From the NCBI GenBank assembly GCA_946481265.1, contig CAMLNE010000118.1, positions 1-11,067 on the forward strand: a stretch of DNA of 11,067 nucleotides, read 5' to 3'. Under the pieces are notes generated by a model. That model was not told the DNA's origin, ran no database searches, and saw only the letters and a program-made list of their open reading frames with translations. This stretch comes from an uncultured Panacagrimonas sp. GTDB lineage: Bacteria; Pseudomonadota; Gammaproteobacteria; Nevskiales; Nevskiaceae. Made by a program: the position numbers and the translations under genes. Shown here piece by piece: positions 1 to 6,263 of the stretch (positions within the stretch are counted from its first letter, which is position 1; each line of letters begins with the position of its first letter).

Positions 1-510
1 AACCGCTCACGCACGACGTTCTCGTCTCCCCACAACACCGGTGCCGGCATTCCGATCGTCAGCGAGAAGGGGCGCGCCGACCTGGTCGATCTGATGGAGC
101 GCTCGAAGAAGGCCGCGGGCATCGCACCGACCTTCGATGCGGTCAAGCACCGCATCGAGTGGCTGATCCATCCGAAGAATCACCACCTGGTCACCGACGA
201 ACTGGTGAACCTGCGCCTGCAGTTCTACCTGATGCCGGAAGGCCGCGAGGTGACGCCGCAGGTCAACCGCATGCTGCCCCGACACGATGAATTCCTGCTT
301 CCGCTGGAGCAGATCCAGCACCAGACCATGCTGCTGTGGACACGCGACAACCCGATCCACGATCTGGAGTGCGCGCAGGCGGCGGTGAAGCGGATGCCGA
401 ACGCGCAGCTCTACGTCATGCAGGCCGACGGCGCGCACTGGCCGCAGTACGAGGCCCCCGAGGAGTTCAACCGCGTCGCGCGTGCGTTCTTCGCGCAACG
501 TTCTCTCTGA
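1..510 (+). CDS. Alpha/beta hydrolase, C-terminal part (meta-cleavage-product hydrolase-like); 5' end outside window
   Basis: The frame is open from base 1 to the TGA at 508-510, giving 169 residues of a protein whose start and nucleophile elbow lie to the left of the window. What remains is the cap/lid region, including a VTDELVNLR segment typical of C-C bond hydrolases of the MhpC/BphD type, and then the last strands and helices of the fold. The strand TMLLWTRDNP is where the catalytic acid normally sits, and the GAHWPQYE segment carries the catalytic His. In the usual alignment (WGRDDR) the second acidic position reads Asn here, so the acid may be the neighbouring Asp (see findings). By family these enzymes cleave ring-fission products of aromatic or steroid catabolism in the cytoplasm; other alpha/beta hydrolases or haloperoxidase-like enzymes remain possible. 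The fold is secure, the substrate is not. Confidence 0.85.
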   Translation, partial: NRSRTTFSSPHNTGAGIPIVSEKGRADLVDLMERSKKAAGIAPTFDAVKHRIEWLIHPKNHHLVTDELVNLRLQFYLMPEGREVTPQVNRMLPRHDEFLLPLEQIQHQTMLLWTRDNPIHDLECAQAAVKRMPNAQLYVMQADGAHWPQYEAPEEFNRVARAFFAQRSL

Positions 511-575
511 GGGATTCGCGTGACCCGGTGATTCCTTCCGCAGGATCCCGGGCCCCGGCGCAGGAGCGTCCGCCG

Positions 576-595
576 CCGGCTGATCATCCAGCCGG
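576..595 (+). terminator. Weak stem-loop after the hydrolase gene
   Basis: A perfect 6-bp stem, CCGGCT paired with AGCCGG, encloses an 8-base loop, 65 bases beyond the hydrolase stop codon. No run of T follows, so at best it is a weak or factor-dependent terminator, or a processing site. Confidence 0.25.
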
Positions 596-600
596 ACAGG

Positions 601-619
601 ATGGTAAGGCTATTACCAT
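601..619. promoter_or_regulatory. Inverted repeat, candidate operator of the RHH gene
   Basis: ATGGTAA (601-607) and TTACCAT (613-619) form a perfect 7+7 inverted repeat with a 5-base spacer, in an AT-rich patch ending 19 bases before the RHH start codon. RHH proteins bind as dimers of dimers to short inverted or direct repeats and commonly repress their own promoter, so autoregulation is the simplest reading. A possible extended -10 (TGC-TAACAT, 624-632) lies just downstream without a convincing -35. If it is used, transcription would begin at or near the ATG. The 10-mer TATTACCATG that includes the right arm recurs upstream of the SulP gene at 2824-2833. Confidence 0.5.
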
Positions 620-638
620 GGCATGCTAACATCAGGCG

Positions 639-821
639 ATGGAGAACAAGACCGCCCGGCTGACACTGCTGATCGATCCTGACAAGAAGCAGGCGTTCGA
701 CAAGCTCTGCGCCTCGCAGGACCTGACGCCCTCGCAGGTGGTGCGCCGGATGATCCGCGAGTACCTGGCCGAGCACGGCATCGACTACAAGGGCAAGGGC
801 GCCCGCAAGCCCGCGGGCTGA
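639..821 (+). CDS. Small ribbon-helix-helix (CopG/Arc-type) DNA-binding protein
   Basis: Sixty residues with the RHH plan: a short beta strand (ARLTLLID, about 6-13), helix 1 (PDKKQAFDKLCASQ, about 14-27), a turn with LTPSQ, and helix 2 (VVRRMIREYLAEHG), followed by a basic tail (KGKGARK). Length and layout fit CopG-type antitoxins and plasmid-type regulators (Pfam RHH_1). No toxin gene follows: the next gene is convergent and encodes a membrane protein, so this looks like a solitary regulator rather than half of a toxin-antitoxin pair. The ATG at 639 has no good Shine-Dalgarno sequence (only AGG, 2 bases away), which together with the nearby -10-like element allows leaderless translation. 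The inverted repeat at 601-619 is its likely operator. Family assignment is firm; target genes are inferred. Confidence 0.85.
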   Translation: MENKTARLTLLIDPDKKQAFDKLCASQDLTPSQVVRRMIREYLAEHGIDYKGKGARKPAG

Positions 822-830
822 GCGGGCGCA

Positions 831-849
831 CCGCCGCGCAATGCGGCGG
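831..849. terminator. GC hairpin between convergent genes
   Basis: CCGCCGC (831-837) pairs perfectly with GCGGCGG (843-849) around a 5-base loop. It lies between the stop of the RHH gene and the stop of the DUF2970-like gene on the other strand, where a bidirectional terminator is expected. There is no T-tract on either strand, so it may need Rho or act only as a 3'-end stabiliser. Confidence 0.45.
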
Positions 850-864
850 CCACCGCAACCGCCG

Positions 865-1098
865 TCAGCTGGCGGCTGCGTTCTTGACCGCGTTGATGAA
901 GGCGTACACCCCGATCAGCAGGGCAGTCAGGAAGATCAGCACCGCGCCGAGCACTGCACCCGTGCTGGCGGTGGAAAGCTGGCGCCCCCGCTCCCGGGTG
1001 CTGCGCACACCCGCCGCTGCCGACAGGATGCGCGCCAGCAGCTGGAAGGAATTGAGCGGCTTGTCGAAGGACTCGTCGGGCGGCTTCTGCTCGTTCAT
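865..1098 (-). CDS. Small single-pass membrane protein, DUF2970-like
   Basis: Seventy-seven residues: a polar acidic N-terminus (MNEQKPPDESFDKP), a short helix with ILSAAAGVRSTRERGRQ (about 24-40), and one strongly hydrophobic segment (about 46-68) ending in AVKNAAAS. The order 'AAxGV-x-S-x3-RER' followed by a single C-terminal TM matches my memory of the DUF2970 family, whose function is unknown. The start codon overlaps the SulP stop codon as ATGA, and GGAG stands 5 bases before the ATG inside the end of SulP, so the two are probably translationally coupled. This suggests a small accessory or regulatory subunit for the transporter, but that is inference from position only. Confidence 0.75.
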   Translation of the reverse strand: MNEQKPPDESFDKPLNSFQLLARILSAAAGVRSTRERGRQLSTASTGAVLGAVLIFLTALLIGVYAFINAVKNAAAS

Positions 1099-2792
1099 GA
1101 CTTCTCCTGTTCAGGCGGATCGATTCCGGGCGCCTGGCCCTCCGCCTTGCGATCTTCACAGGCATGCAGGGCGGCGGCGAAATCGCGGAAGTAACGGCGC
1201 GGTCCGCCATCGCGTGGACGCGCCAGGCCGGCACGCACGAGCTTGCGCAGGACATTGGGCCGCGCGTCGCACAGCAACACGCGCACGCGGCGCCGCTCCA
1301 GATTCTGCGCCGCCTCCTCCAGCGTCTGGATACCGGTGATGTCCATGAACGGCACGCGGTTGAGGCGGATGATGATGCAGCGGGGATCGGTGCGGGTCTG
1401 CGCCAGTGCGCGCTCCAGGTTCTCCACCGCGCCAAAGAAGAATGGTCCCTCGATCGAGTAGACCAGCACGTCCGGCGGCATGGCATCGCGTCCCTGGCTC
1501 TGCAGCTCGGCACGGATATGCGTGTCGTCGACGTGCAGGACCTCCACGGCCGAGGACATGCGGCGCAGGAACAGCAGCATCGCCAGGATCACGCCGACAT
1601 TCACCGCCACCACCAGGTCGGCAAAGACCGTCAGCGAAAACGTGATCAGCAGGATGGCGACATCGGCGCGCGGCGCGGTGCGCACCATGCGCATGAAATG
1701 CCGCGTCTGGCTCATGTTCCAGGCCACCATGAACAGGATCGCCGCCAGTGCGCACAGGGGAATCTGCGCCGCCAGCGGCGCAAGCATCAGCAGGATGAGC
1801 AGCAGGGTCAGCGCATGGACGATGCCCGCCAGCGGACTGGTGCCGCCGTTGCGGAAATTGGTGGCAGTGCGGGCGATGGCCCCGGTGGCGGCAAAACCGC
1901 CGAACAGCGGCGTCAGCAGGTTGGCCAGACCCTGCCCGATCAGTTCCTGGTTCGAGTCATGACGGGTGCCCGCCATGCCGTCGGCGACCACCGCCGACAA
2001 CAGGGATTCGATGGCGCCCAGCATCGCGATGGTGAAGGCGGCGGGAATCAGCACCACCACGCGGTCGAAGCTCACCTCCGGAAGCGCGAATTGCGGCAGG
2101 CCCTGCGGGATGCCGCCGAAGGCGCTGGCGATGGTGGTCACGCCCTCGAACTGGAAGACGGCCTGCAGGACGGTGACGACGACCATCGCGATGAACGGCC
2201 CCGGCACCCGGGAGAAGCCGGGCAGGCGCGACCCGTAGATGACCAGCAGCAGGCTCAGCGTGGCCAGCAGCGTGGTTGTCGGGTGCAGTTCGGGCAGGGT
2301 CTGCAGCAGGTCCCCGAGCTTTTGGTGGAAATGTTCGCCGGTCGGCGCCGGCAGCCCGAAGAAATCCTTCCATTGCCCGATCCAGATGATCACGCCGATG
2401 CCGGCCGTGAATCCGACGATGACCGGGTCTGGAATGAAGCGGAGCACGCCGCCGAAGCGGGCGACGCCGAGCAGCATCAGGATCACGCCCGCCATGCTGG
2501 TGGCCAGCAGCAGTCCGTCGACACCATGTTTGGCGGTGATCCCGGCCAGGATCACGATGAACGCGCCGGTGGGTCCCGCGATCTGGATCCGGCTGCCGCC
2601 GAACAGCGAGACGATCAGACCGGCGACGATGGCGGTGTAGATGCCCTGCTCGGGCTTGACGCCGGAGGCGATCGCGAACGCCATGGCCAGCGGCAGCGCG
2701 ACCACACCGACGACGACGCCAGCCACCACGTTCCTGATCCACTGGTCCCGGTGGAACAAGCCCGCTTTTGCTGCTTCGATGACGGCGACCAT
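1095..2792 (-). CDS. SulP-family anion transporter with C-terminal STAS domain (DauA-like)
   Basis: A complete 565-residue inner-membrane transporter. The N-terminal segment IRNVVAGVVVGVVALPLAMA and the IAGPTGAF motif (71-78) are SulP hallmarks. AIESLLSAVVADGMAGT (260-276) and the following GLANLLTPLFGGFAATGAIA region closely match, from memory, the E. coli C4-dicarboxylate carrier DauA (YchM). Hydrophobic segments run to about residue 410. A STAS domain follows (about 440-546), with MDITG (483-487) at the position where SpoIIAA-type proteins have a phosphorylatable Ser; the Thr here could play that part. The family moves sulfate, bicarbonate or dicarboxylates; which one cannot be read from sequence. 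GGAG stands only 3 bases before the ATG, so translation initiation may be modest. It is the first gene of a two-gene unit with the DUF2970-like protein. Confidence 0.93.
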   Translation of the reverse strand: MVAVIEAAKAGLFHRDQWIRNVVAGVVVGVVALPLAMAFAIASGVKPEQGIYTAIVAGLIVSLFGGSRIQIAGPTGAFIVILAGITAKHGVDGLLLATSMAGVILMLLGVARFGGVLRFIPDPVIVGFTAGIGVIIWIGQWKDFFGLPAPTGEHFHQKLGDLLQTLPELHPTTTLLATLSLLLVIYGSRLPGFSRVPGPFIAMVVVTVLQAVFQFEGVTTIASAFGGIPQGLPQFALPEVSFDRVVVLIPAAFTIAMLGAIESLLSAVVADGMAGTRHDSNQELIGQGLANLLTPLFGGFAATGAIARTATNFRNGGTSPLAGIVHALTLLLILLMLAPLAAQIPLCALAAILFMVAWNMSQTRHFMRMVRTAPRADVAILLITFSLTVFADLVVAVNVGVILAMLLFLRRMSSAVEVLHVDDTHIRAELQSQGRDAMPPDVLVYSIEGPFFFGAVENLERALAQTRTDPRCIIIRLNRVPFMDITGIQTLEEAAQNLERRRVRVLLCDARPNVLRKLVRAGLARPRDGGPRRYFRDFAAALHACEDRKAEGQAPGIDPPEQEKS

Positions 2793-2819
2793 CTGCTCCG
2801 CGCTCAGTCCGCTATGCGA

Positions 2820-2847
2820 ACGATATTACCATGTCATTCACATTCAA
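2820..2847 (-). promoter_or_regulatory. Candidate sigma-70 promoter of the SulP-DUF2970 unit
   Basis: On the minus strand TTGAAT (2842-2847, -35) and TATCGT (2820-2825, -10) are separated by 16 bases, each matching consensus at 4 of 6 positions. Transcription would start near 2813 and leave a leader of about 20 bases. An overlapping alternative is the extended -10 TGGTAATAT (2823-2831), without a recognisable -35. The local AT-rich composition in a GC-rich region supports a promoter here; the exact boxes are uncertain. Confidence 0.35.
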
Positions 2848-2851
2848 TGAC
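2833..2851. promoter_or_regulatory. Dyad GTCATT-N7-AATGAC, candidate operator upstream of SulP
   Basis: GTCATT (2833-2838) and AATGAC (2846-2851) form a perfect 6+6 inverted repeat with a 7-base spacer that overlaps the proposed -35 box. This is a typical repressor position. It abuts the 10-mer TATTACCATG (2824-2833) that is shared with the RHH operator region, so two regulatory inputs may converge here. I do not recognise the dyad as the site of a known regulator. Confidence 0.4.
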
Positions 2852-3078
2852 AGGCATCGCGGGCCCCGCCCGGGCGCTTCCCCGATGGGTCGGCGCGTCA
2901 CCCTGGCGTCCCGCAGGCGCCGCCTTGGACCGGCGCCGGGGTCGGCGCGAAGGCCGGGATCACCGCAACGGACCCTGCCCCTGCAGCTCGGGCCATCGCG
3001 ACGGCGTCATGTCGCGGCGCTCCGGCTGTGGTGCCCTGTTGGGTACCGGCCGGGCACCCGGCCCGGCCGGCCCTTGCC
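2852..3078. other. GC-rich intergenic stretch with two dyads
   Basis: No convincing gene is seen between the SulP promoter region and the SnoaL-like stop codon. Two perfect GC stem-loops are visible. GGCGCCG/CGGCGCC (2916-2937, 8-base loop) is one. GGCCGGG/CCCGGCC (3048-3063, tight loop) lies 15 bases beyond the SnoaL-like stop and is the best candidate for its 3' end. Neither has a T-tract, so Rho-dependent ending or simple stabilisation is possible. Short open frames crossing this stretch run into the SnoaL-like gene and have no supporting features. Confidence 0.4.
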
Positions 3079-3504
3079 TCAGGCCGCCTTGTCCATCAGG
3101 CCGAGCTGGCGCATGTACGTCGCCAGGCTCCAGTAGTCGCGATTGCGATGAATCTTGCCGTCCTTGATCTCGAGCGCCGACAGGCCGCGCACGTCGAAGG
3201 TCTTGCCGGTGCCGGGAATGCCCGGCAGGTCGCCGCTCTGCGTGCCGTACATCTGCCATTCGGCGCTGCACCGGCTGCCGTCCACGGCGAAGTGCTTCGG
3301 GATCCAGCGGAAGTCCGGGATCGCGGCGTTGACCAGGGTGGCGAAGGTTCGAACCCCCTCCTTGCCGTCGAATTTCGCCTCCATGGCGAGATCCTCGAAT
3401 TCACAATCGTCGGTGTAGCAGGCGACGACCCCTTCGATGTCTCCGGCGGTCCAGGCGGCGTAGTGGCGCTCGAGCAGATGGTGTATCGGGCTGGCGGGAT
3501 TCAT
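3079..3504 (-). CDS. SnoaL/NTF2-like protein (ester cyclase or nuclear transport factor 2 family)
   Basis: A 141-residue alpha+beta-barrel protein. It begins with the standard helix HHLLERHYAAWTAGD, followed by VVACYTDDCEFEDL, a FDGKEGVRTF turn, IPDFRW and a closing strand LSALEIKDGKIHRNRDYW. This order is diagnostic for the SnoaL-like polyketide cyclase/NTF2 superfamily. The Asp in NRDYWS (residue 123) occupies the position of the SnoaL catalytic acid. I chose the ATG at 3502-3504 because AAAGGAG (3516-3522) lies 11 bases upstream; a longer frame starting at 3540 would run through that site. Members include cyclases, ketosteroid isomerases, dehydratases and proteins of unknown role, so the reaction is undefined. 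It is a cytoplasmic single-gene unit lying beyond the terminator of the RND module. Confidence 0.88.
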   Translation of the reverse strand: MNPASPIHHLLERHYAAWTAGDIEGVVACYTDDCEFEDLAMEAKFDGKEGVRTFATLVNAAIPDFRWIPKHFAVDGSRCSAEWQMYGTQSGDLPGIPGTGKTFDVRGLSALEIKDGKIHRNRDYWSLATYMRQLGLMDKAA

Positions 3505-3538
3505 GGTGGCTCTCTCTCCTTTGCTTGTTGTTCCACGC

Positions 3539-3556
3539 ACTGCGATTTTTCGCAGT
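3539..3556. promoter_or_regulatory. Perfect dyad at the start of the SnoaL-like transcript
   Basis: ACTGCGA (3539-3545) and TCGCAGT (3550-3556) form a perfect 7+7 inverted repeat around TTTT (AAAA on the transcribed strand). It falls at the transcription start predicted from the -10 at 3561-3566, so it can be an operator overlapping +1, or a 5' stem-loop in the leader. No T-run follows it on the minus strand, which argues against a terminator. Confidence 0.45.
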
Positions 3557-3560
3557 CCTG

Positions 3561-3590
3561 ATCATAGGTAGGCCGCTTGCCTGGGGCCAA
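3561..3590 (-). promoter_or_regulatory. Candidate sigma-70 promoter of the SnoaL-like gene
   Basis: On the minus strand TATGAT (3561-3566, 5 of 6 matches to the -10 consensus) is preceded at 18 bases by TTGGCC (3585-3590, 4 of 6 matches to the -35). The predicted start near 3554 gives a leader of about 50 bases that includes the AAAGGAG ribosome site. It lies downstream of the RND-module terminator, consistent with independent transcription. Confidence 0.5.
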
Positions 3591-3710
3591 GGCGGGCGGC
3601 CCCGGGTACGGCGGATCCGGTTACCTCACATTCGATGCCGCCTTTACCCCTCCGGTCTGCCCTCTTGCCTTTGCGCGACCGCTTTCTTGTCCCTTGGGTA
3701 CGGGCGCCGG

Positions 3711-3751
3711 AAAACACGAAGGCCCGGTTGCTGAGCAACCGGGCCTTCGTG
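3711..3751 (-). terminator. Strong intrinsic terminator of the RND module
   Basis: A perfect 17-bp inverted repeat (3715-3731 with 3735-3751) with a 3-base loop lies 26 bases after the MMPL/RND stop codon. On the minus strand it is followed by TTTT (complement of 3711-3714). Stem length, position and T-run together make this a confident Rho-independent terminator. It also insulates the SnoaL-like gene from the upstream module. Confidence 0.92.
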
Positions 3752-3777
3752 CAACGGTCCTGCCTGACCCTACTGCC

Positions 3778-6210
3778 TTACTTGGCGGCGGCCACCGGCA
3801 TGAACTGCGTGAGGTCGATGTTCTCGCCAACGGCGAGGTCGGTACGCGCCATGAACTTCGGCCGGATGAACCAGATCGCCAGCGGCAGCACGATCAGCGA
3901 CAGCACCATGTTGATCAGCATGATCGCCATCAGCAGCAGGCCCATGTCCGCCATGAACTTGAGGTCGGACAGGAAGTACCAGGGCACGATGCCGATCAGC
4001 ATGATCGAGGCGGTGAACATGATCGCCTTGCCGGTGGTGGTCAGCGAGGTGGTGATCGCCGCGGCCAGGTCGCCCTCGTGCACGTGGTACTCCTCGCAGA
4101 TGCGGGAGAGCAGGTAGATGCCGTAGTCGATGCCCACGCCCACGCCCATGACCGCGACGATGGTGGCGTTGATGTCCAGGCCGATGCCGAGCTGATGCAT
4201 CGCCGCACCCTGCAGCGTATTGGCCAGGTTCACCGGGATCAGCAGCAGCACCGAGGCCACGAACGACTTGTAGGCCAGGGCGGCGATGAGCGCGATGGCC
4301 ACGTTGACCAGAAAGAAGATGAACCAGTGGTAGCGCTCGACCACGATGTTCATTGCCTGCTGCAGGGCGATGAAGCCGGTGCCCATGCGCACGCGGAACA
4401 TCTCGTGCTCCTCGCCGACGATGTCGACCGCACGTCGTGCGCTGTCCAGCGCGGCGTCCACCGTCGCCTGCTTGTTGTCGGCAAACCAGATCGACACGGT
4501 GGAGTGCTGCGCTTCGAAGTCCATCACGTGGCCGAAGTTCAGCGGCGTGGAACCGAACAGCACGGCCTGCCCGGCGCTGTAGGCCGCGCGCTTGGACGTG
4601 TCCACCGGCAGCCACTGCGGGTTGCCGCCGGCGAACAGGCGGTTGCCTTCCATCATGTAGTCGGTGAAGGACAGCGTGGCGCGCGGCTTGATGCCGGTAT
4701 CCAGCTCCACCAGTTCCTGCAGCCGGGCACGGACCTCCATCGCCTCGGGCAGCAGCGCGACGCGGTTGGTGCCGTCCTCCGGGTTCTTCGCCTCGATCAC
4801 CAGTTCCAGGGTGTTCATGCCTGGGAAGTGCGCGTTGATGGCGCGCACCGCGGTGTTGAAGTCGGAGTCGTACCAGAGCAGGTTGCTGCCCTCGGTGGGG
4901 TTGCCGATCTCGAGCTGGGTCGTCTCATAGATCGACCAGGCGCCGAGCACCGCGACGACGATCAGGGTGAACTTCGCGTTCTTGCCGTGGGTCAGCGTGG
5001 CCATGCGCTGCAGCAGCCGCTTCTGGGCCAGATGGATGCCCGATTCCTTGCCTTCGCCGCCGGAGATCTGCTCGAAGTTGTTCGGCAGCGGCAGGTAGGA
5101 CAGCAGGATCGACGCCAGGAATACGCCGGCCGGGAGGATCCACAGCGCCCAGGCACCGCAGAACAGCGCGTGGTCGCGCATGGTCTGGATCGGCGCGACC
5201 GAAATGAAGACGATGCCGAGCACGTCGGTCGTGATGCCGAGGATCGAGGGCGTCAGCATCACGCCCATGCAAACCTCGGCTGATTTCTTCTTGTCCTTGA
5301 GGTGCGCCAGGATCTCGTAATAGCGCTCGGTGTACTGGATGCAGTGCGAGAACGTTCGGGCGACCAGCAGCAGCGGAACGATCGTCAGCAACGGCTCGAT
5401 CGGGCGGTCGAGCCAGCCTATGAAACCGACACCCCAGACGCCAGCAACCAGTGCGCACATGATGGGTGTCACCACGCCCGCGATGTTGCGCATGTACAGA
5501 ATCAGCGAGAGGGTCAGCAGGCCGATCGTCATCAAGAATATGCTGTAAGTCTGCTCCTGCAGCTCGTACACCCAGCCCGTCAGCACCGGCTGGCCGGCGA
5601 GATAGATCTCGTGGTTCTCGTCCTCGGCCTTGGCGATCAGGTCACGGACGAAATCGAAGGCCACACCGTATTCGATGCTGTCCAGGAAGGTGGCCTGGAT
5701 CAGGGTCGCCGTCTCGTCGCGTGACACGAAGAAGGTGCGCGCGTTGGGCGACTGTTCGACGCGACGGCGGAACTCGTCCACCTCCTCCTGGTTGGCGGGA
5801 ACACGGTCACCCATCAGGGGCCGGACGTCGACGCCGGCCGGCGTCGCCTCCACGTAACGCAGCTTCTCGGTGGAGATCGAGATCAGCTGGACGTGGTCGA
5901 TGCCGGGCGTGAGGTCGACGTTGCGCGTCAGGTCCCAGACCTTCTGCAGCGTGTCCTGGTGGTAGATCTTGCCTTCCTTGCGCTTGACCATGATGTACAT
6001 GGTCAGCGGATTGCCGAAGTTCGGATGGTCGAAATAGACCTGCACGAACGGGTCATCCTTCGGCAGCAGGTTCTTGAAGATCGTCTTCACCACCACGTTG
6101 GGAAACCCGAACAGGAAGAAGATCGTCACCAGCAGGAACGCGACCGACACCGCCAGACGGTGGTCCATGACCCAGCGGGCCAGGCGGAATCGGAAGGGCA
6201 GATTGTCCAT
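3778..6210 (-). CDS. MMPL/RND-superfamily transporter, 12-TM inner-membrane permease
   Basis: This 810-residue protein has the two-repeat RND plan. It has TM1 at about 18-38, a large periplasmic loop (about 40-220), a five-TM bundle (about 222-371), a linker, TM7 (about 413-427), a second periplasmic loop (about 430-625) and a final five-TM bundle (about 629-782). GVGVGIDYGIYLL (689-701) carries the Asp-Tyr pair (695-696) used for proton coupling in MmpL/HpnN-type pumps. The matching place in the first half reads LLLVARTFSHCIQY and has no Asp. I start at the ATG of 6208-6210, because the open frame further upstream lies inside the DUF1329 gene and reads as non-natural protein. No good ribosome site precedes this ATG; the leader instead has two CACGA repeats. 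The gene follows DUF1329 by 53 bases and is the last of the module. Substrate is unknown, but relatives move lipids and other hydrophobic molecules. Confidence 0.92.
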   Translation of the reverse strand: MDNLPFRFRLARWVMDHRLAVSVAFLLVTIFFLFGFPNVVVKTIFKNLLPKDDPFVQVYFDHPNFGNPLTMYIMVKRKEGKIYHQDTLQKVWDLTRNVDLTPGIDHVQLISISTEKLRYVEATPAGVDVRPLMGDRVPANQEEVDEFRRRVEQSPNARTFFVSRDETATLIQATFLDSIEYGVAFDFVRDLIAKAEDENHEIYLAGQPVLTGWVYELQEQTYSIFLMTIGLLTLSLILYMRNIAGVVTPIMCALVAGVWGVGFIGWLDRPIEPLLTIVPLLLVARTFSHCIQYTERYYEILAHLKDKKKSAEVCMGVMLTPSILGITTDVLGIVFISVAPIQTMRDHALFCGAWALWILPAGVFLASILLSYLPLPNNFEQISGGEGKESGIHLAQKRLLQRMATLTHGKNAKFTLIVVAVLGAWSIYETTQLEIGNPTEGSNLLWYDSDFNTAVRAINAHFPGMNTLELVIEAKNPEDGTNRVALLPEAMEVRARLQELVELDTGIKPRATLSFTDYMMEGNRLFAGGNPQWLPVDTSKRAAYSAGQAVLFGSTPLNFGHVMDFEAQHSTVSIWFADNKQATVDAALDSARRAVDIVGEEHEMFRVRMGTGFIALQQAMNIVVERYHWFIFFLVNVAIALIAALAYKSFVASVLLLIPVNLANTLQGAAMHQLGIGLDINATIVAVMGVGVGIDYGIYLLSRICEEYHVHEGDLAAAITTSLTTTGKAIMFTASIMLIGIVPWYFLSDLKFMADMGLLLMAIMLINMVLSLIVLPLAIWFIRPKFMARTDLAVGENIDLTQFMPVAAAK

Positions 6211-6263
6211 GTTCGTGTCGTGTCGTCTGTAGAGTGAGGAAGAGCGGGTCGTTGTTGCGTGAA

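Noticed and set aside
2831..3136. Plus-strand open frame of 101 residues between the SulP and SnoaL-like genes
   Set aside because: Arg/Pro-rich translation, overlaps the SnoaL-like gene, no ribosome site; typical of GC-rich noncoding sequence.
1164..3167. Very long plus-strand open frame opposite SulP (also 3577-5283, 6234-7763, 7739-8617 and 8681-10069)
   Set aside because: The translations are low-complexity and rich in His, Gln, Arg, Asp and Gly, as expected for the antisense of GC-rich genes. They have no domains, and the opposite strand holds recognisable families.
3505..3540. N-terminal extension of 12 residues on the SnoaL-like protein
   Set aside because: It runs through the AAAGGAG ribosome site; the family domain begins after the ATG at 3504.
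3626..3633. TCACATTC near the SnoaL-like promoter, also present at 2838-2845 upstream of SulP, each with a TTACC nearby
   Set aside because: An 8-mer without symmetry or equal spacing to promoter elements; too short to claim a shared site.
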